Source of the DNA: Acheta domesticus
Lineage: Eukaryota; Arthropoda; Insecta; Orthoptera; Gryllidae
Length of the DNA: 64,000 nucleotides
Assembly: GCA_031308135.1 (NCBI GenBank)
Contig: JAHLJT010000631.1
Coordinates: 177,817,446-177,881,445, forward strand
Reading direction: 5' to 3'
Part shown: positions 61,054 through 64,000 of the stretch, in pieces
Numbering within the stretch: the first letter of the stretch is position 1
How the letters are laid out: every line of letters starts with the position of its first letter
The notes under the pieces: model-generated
Database searches by the model: none
What the model was told of the DNA's origin: nothing
The model's input: the letters and a program-made list of their open reading frames with translations, nothing else
Program-made: the position numbers and the translations under genes

Positions 61054-62790
61054 CTGCGCAACACCTCTGCTCAGCCTCATAGAAGATGCACAGGAACCAA
61101 AGGCATGGTTAAGCATACACTAAGCACGAGCGTCTGGTTGCTCAGGATGACGCCCCGCGCTCGCGTTGCTGTGCATCGGCCCGCCCCTGCGCAACACCTC
61201 TGCTCAGCCTCATAGAAGATGCACAGGAACCAAAGGCATGGTTAAGCATACACTAAGCACGAGCGTCCTGGTTGCTCAGGATGACGCCCGCGCTCGCGTT
61301 GCTGTGCATCGGCCGCCCCTGCGCAACACCTCTGCTCAGCCTCATAGAAGATGCACAGGAAACCAAAGGCATGGTTAAGCATACACTAAGCACGAGCGTC
61401 TGGTTGCTCAGGATGACGCCCGCGCTCGCGTTGCTGTGCATCGGCCGCCCCTGCGCAACACCTCTGCTCAGCCTCATAGAAGATGCACAGGAACCAAAGG
61501 CATGGTTAAGCATACACTAAGCACGAGCGTCTGGTTGCTCAGGATGACGCCCGCGCTCGCGTTGCTGTGCATCGGCCGCCCCTGCGCAACACCTCTGCTC
61601 AGCCTCATAGAAGATGCACAGGAACCAAAGGCATGGTTAAGCATACACTAAGCACGAGCGTCTGGTTGCTCAGGATGACGCCCGCGCTCGCGTTGCTGTG
61701 CATCGGCCGCCCCTGCGCAACACCTCTGCTCAGCCTCATAGAAGATGCACAGGAACCAAAGGCATGGTTAAGCATACACTAAGCACGAGCGTCTGGTTGC
61801 TCAGGATGACGCCCGCGCTCGCGTTGCTGTGCATCGGCCGCCCCTGCGCAACACCTCTGCTCAGCCTCATAGAAGATGCACAGGAACCAAAGGCATGGTT
61901 AAGCATACACTAAGCACGAGCGTCTGGTTGCTCAGGATGACGCCCGCGCTCGCGTTGCTGTGCATCGGCCGCCCCTGCGCAACACCTCTGCTCAGCCTCA
62001 TAGAAGATGCACAGGAACCAAAGGCATGGTTAAGCATACACTAAGCACGAGCGTCTGGTTGCTCAGGATGACGCCCGCGCTCGCGTTGCTGTGCATCGGC
62101 CGCCCCTGCGCAACACCTCTGCTCAGCCTCATAGAAGATGCACAGGAACCAAAGGCATGGTTAAGCATACACTAAGCACGAGCGTCTGGTTGCTCAGGCT
62201 TAAGCCCGCGTTCGCGTTGCTGTGCAGCGGCCGCCCCTGCGCAACACATCTGCTCAGCCTAATGACAGGTGCACAGGAATCAAAGGCATATATGCATACC
62301 TACTCCACCGGCTACTAGTTGCTCAGGATGACGCTCGCACTGACATTGACCTGCAGCGGCCAAACCTGTGCAACGATCCAGCACACCGAATGACAGATTA
62401 TCAAGATGCAAAAACATTTACTGCAGCAGCAACGTTTGGAGGCTCCGGATAACGCCCACGCTTGGACTGCTGTACAGAGGTGGCCCCTATGCGACATCAC
62501 GGATCAGCCTCATCACAGATGGTCAAGAAATAATGATATATTTAATGATGAACTGCACCACTGTCGTCTAGTTGTTCAAGATGACACCCGCATTACTGTC
62601 CAGAGGCCGTCTTTGCTCGTTAGTCCTGCTGAGCCTCATACCAGATGTCCAATAACCAAAATCGTGATCAATCACCCTCTGAGGTCGTACGTTTCTCAGA
62701 ATGTTTTGCAGCTGCCACCCAACTGTTCAGAAAATCACAGCCCTGCCACCTCTGCTCAGCCTCTTTAAAGAGACTTGCAGATTTTTATAC
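61003..62790. repeat. 131-bp tandem array containing a splice acceptor and exon start
   Basis: Nine near-identical units begin at 61003, 61134, 61268, 61400, 61531, 61662, 61793, 61924 and 62055. The unit at 62186 is diverged, and about four decayed units follow (near 62315, 62435, 62568 and 62686). Each carries, on the minus strand, intron sequence, the acceptor GTTGCGCAG and the first 51 bases of the Ig exon. The first unit overlaps the real exon. Plus-strand frames of 71 codons repeated through it are artefacts. Confidence 0.95.
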
Positions 62791-62799
62791 TTCAGTGCT

Positions 62800-63170
62800 G
62801 CAATGGGTATAGAATCATATTCCAGGATTGAATAACATTGTATTCCGATTGCAGATTTGTGTGGGACGTTCATATCTAAGCGCACTTTTTAGATTTTTTA
62901 AACTAAGTCCCTGTTAAAATTTTAAACATAGCACAAGAAAATAAGCAGTTCTTAAGCATGCAGAAGGTTTAAGTATGTTAAACAAGTTTCACCAGACATG
63001 TACTAGTAAAAGCTTGATAATAAAATAATTTCTTGCTTTTCTGAATGTCATGTACGAACGTAAAGACGGTCATATCAACTCAACACCTGTTTATATCATT
63101 GTATTATTCAAAATTGCTACCAGTCTCACTCACTTATAAGCAACTAATGAGGCCAAAGAAGAACGGTGCT
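62800..63170. other. Short intron stretch, nothing seen
   Basis: AT-rich sequence between the decayed end of the tandem array and the upstream Ig exon. Confidence 0.5.
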
Positions 63171-63179
63171 GCACAGGAC

Positions 63180-63310
63180 CTTGTGTTTCCAGACGACCTT
63201 GTGGATCCAGGGATTGGCGCGGACGCTGCAGTCGAAGTACACGTCGTCGCCCTCTCGGATGAAGGAGGCGTTGAGGTTGGCGCCGAGGTCCAAGTTCACC
63301 TCAGGTGGAT
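63180..63310 (-). CDS. side: Side-family receptor, first half of an Ig domain (most upstream exon in window)
   Basis: The acceptor GTGTGTTGCAG precedes 63310. The exon reads PPEVNLDLGANLNASFIREG, then DDVYFDCSVRANPWIHKVVW and KHK. This is the A-to-C strand part of an Ig domain nearly identical in wording to Side-family proteins (LNASxIxEGDDVYFxCxVxANPW). It ends in phase 0 at AAG|GTCCTG, an intronic GT with otherwise poor donor consensus, and joins GRPMHSNAS of the next exon. The signal peptide and earlier Ig domains must lie beyond the window. Confidence 0.85.
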
Positions 63311-63319
63311 CTGCAACAC

Positions 63320-64000
63320 ACCCTTGGCCTGCTTAGCGACGTGCAATCAGAACGCATAGAACACATTTTCCTCCTGCATCTTGCTTTAGGATAAATGTTA
63401 TGAACTTCTATGGCATCTAGGGGCAAATAGGATAATTTTTTGCAAATGAACACGTGATGGGATTTTTCAAGTAATGTAGGCACTGATGTTACCTCTGCCC
63501 TTGACAGATAGGCAACTCAACATATATTAGAGTCTGGCGGATTTTACGAACTATTTTTACTGTATCGGAACGTGTACCCTAGAGACATCAATTCGTGATG
63601 GCTGGCCTACCAATCTGGAACAAATGTCACAGGTCTAACTTTGTTACATGGGATATACCACCAGAGGTTAATTGGTAAACAATGATCATCTTCAACCCCC
63701 TACCACATTTGTAATATTTTTTCTGAATCACACTGTAGCACCCTGTGGGGTGAGAGACACTCGCTGCTGCCGGCTGAATTCTCATCAATGAAAGAATTGC
63801 AATGCGATTTCACTGATACTACTTTTTGATCCAGTTTCAACCATCTCACTATTCCTCACTTTTGCCTTTAATGAAAGTATGTCTTTAATGGAAGTATGCC
63901 TTCAATGCCTTTAATGAAAGTATCGGTCTACCGTCCTCTCATTTTAAAAATTGTGTCAATTCTCAATAGATACAATTGATTAATATTTTACAAAATATAT
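63320..64000. other. Intron, nothing further seen
   Basis: AT-rich; no further Side-family exon was recognised up to the window end. Confidence 0.5.

Noticed and set aside
61166..62318. Repeated 71-codon plus-strand frames
   Set aside because: Antisense reading of the 131-bp tandem array; identical copies arise from the repeat.
61003..62790. CRISPR-like array
   Set aside because: Units are contiguous 131-bp repeats without variable spacers, in a eukaryotic intron.

Overview
This is an intron-rich, AT-rich animal genomic window, almost certainly from an insect. The coding signal sits in short, strikingly GC-rich islands separated by kilobases of AT-rich intron and transposon debris. A large-genome polyneopteran (stick-insect, cockroach or orthopteran type) is my guess; the sequence does not prove it. 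No bacterial-type operons, rRNA, intact tRNA genes or CRISPR arrays are visible.

Gene 1 (minus strand, stop codon at 1047, exons followed upstream to 17928 and perhaps 18891) is a PRDM9-type histone methyltransferase. In 5'->3' order it has N-terminal exons of unknown function (17788-17928 and 14681-14796), an SSXRD-like exon (13445-13645), a zinc-knuckle plus first half of the PR/SET domain (8648-8928), the second half of PR/SET (6086-6345), and one large exon (1047-3045) with about 16 C2H2-type zinc fingers. Every splice junction is phase-consistent once three single-base insertions (near 6144, 2392-2397 and 2058) are allowed for. The fingers are mutually divergent, unlike the homogenised minisatellite arrays of fast-evolving vertebrate PRDM9. 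No KRAB domain was found in the window.

Gene 2 (minus strand, 63310 down to 48785, 5' end beyond the window) is the C-terminal two thirds of a Sidestep (Side) family Ig/FN3 cell-surface receptor. Six exons give an Ig domain, a further Ig plus FN3, a transmembrane segment and a cytoplasmic tail ending in a PDZ-ligand-like Ser-Ala-Val. Phases agree at all five junctions provided one missing base is assumed near 60942. Two unrelated tandem arrays have grown out of its exon edges. A 131-bp repeat (61003 to about 62790) copies the splice acceptor and start of one Ig exon. A roughly 71-bp repeat with a 492-bp higher-order duplication (54586-55700) copies the end and splice donor of the Ig/FN3 exon.

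Between and within the genes lie mobile-element remains. They include four or more copies of a 1.4-1.8-kb internally repetitive family with inverted ends (11640-13375, 22960-24594, 24630-26432, 39898-41355, plus relics), LINE fragments (28875-30270 and 47480-47945), a 3' fragment of an R2-type LINE (34810-35375), a solo LTR with a TTAT target duplication (50153-50762), several foldback/MITE elements, tRNA-derived SINE-like repeats, and a GC-rich island with a 13-bp minisatellite (33430-33900). The remaining stretches are AT-rich and featureless to my reading.
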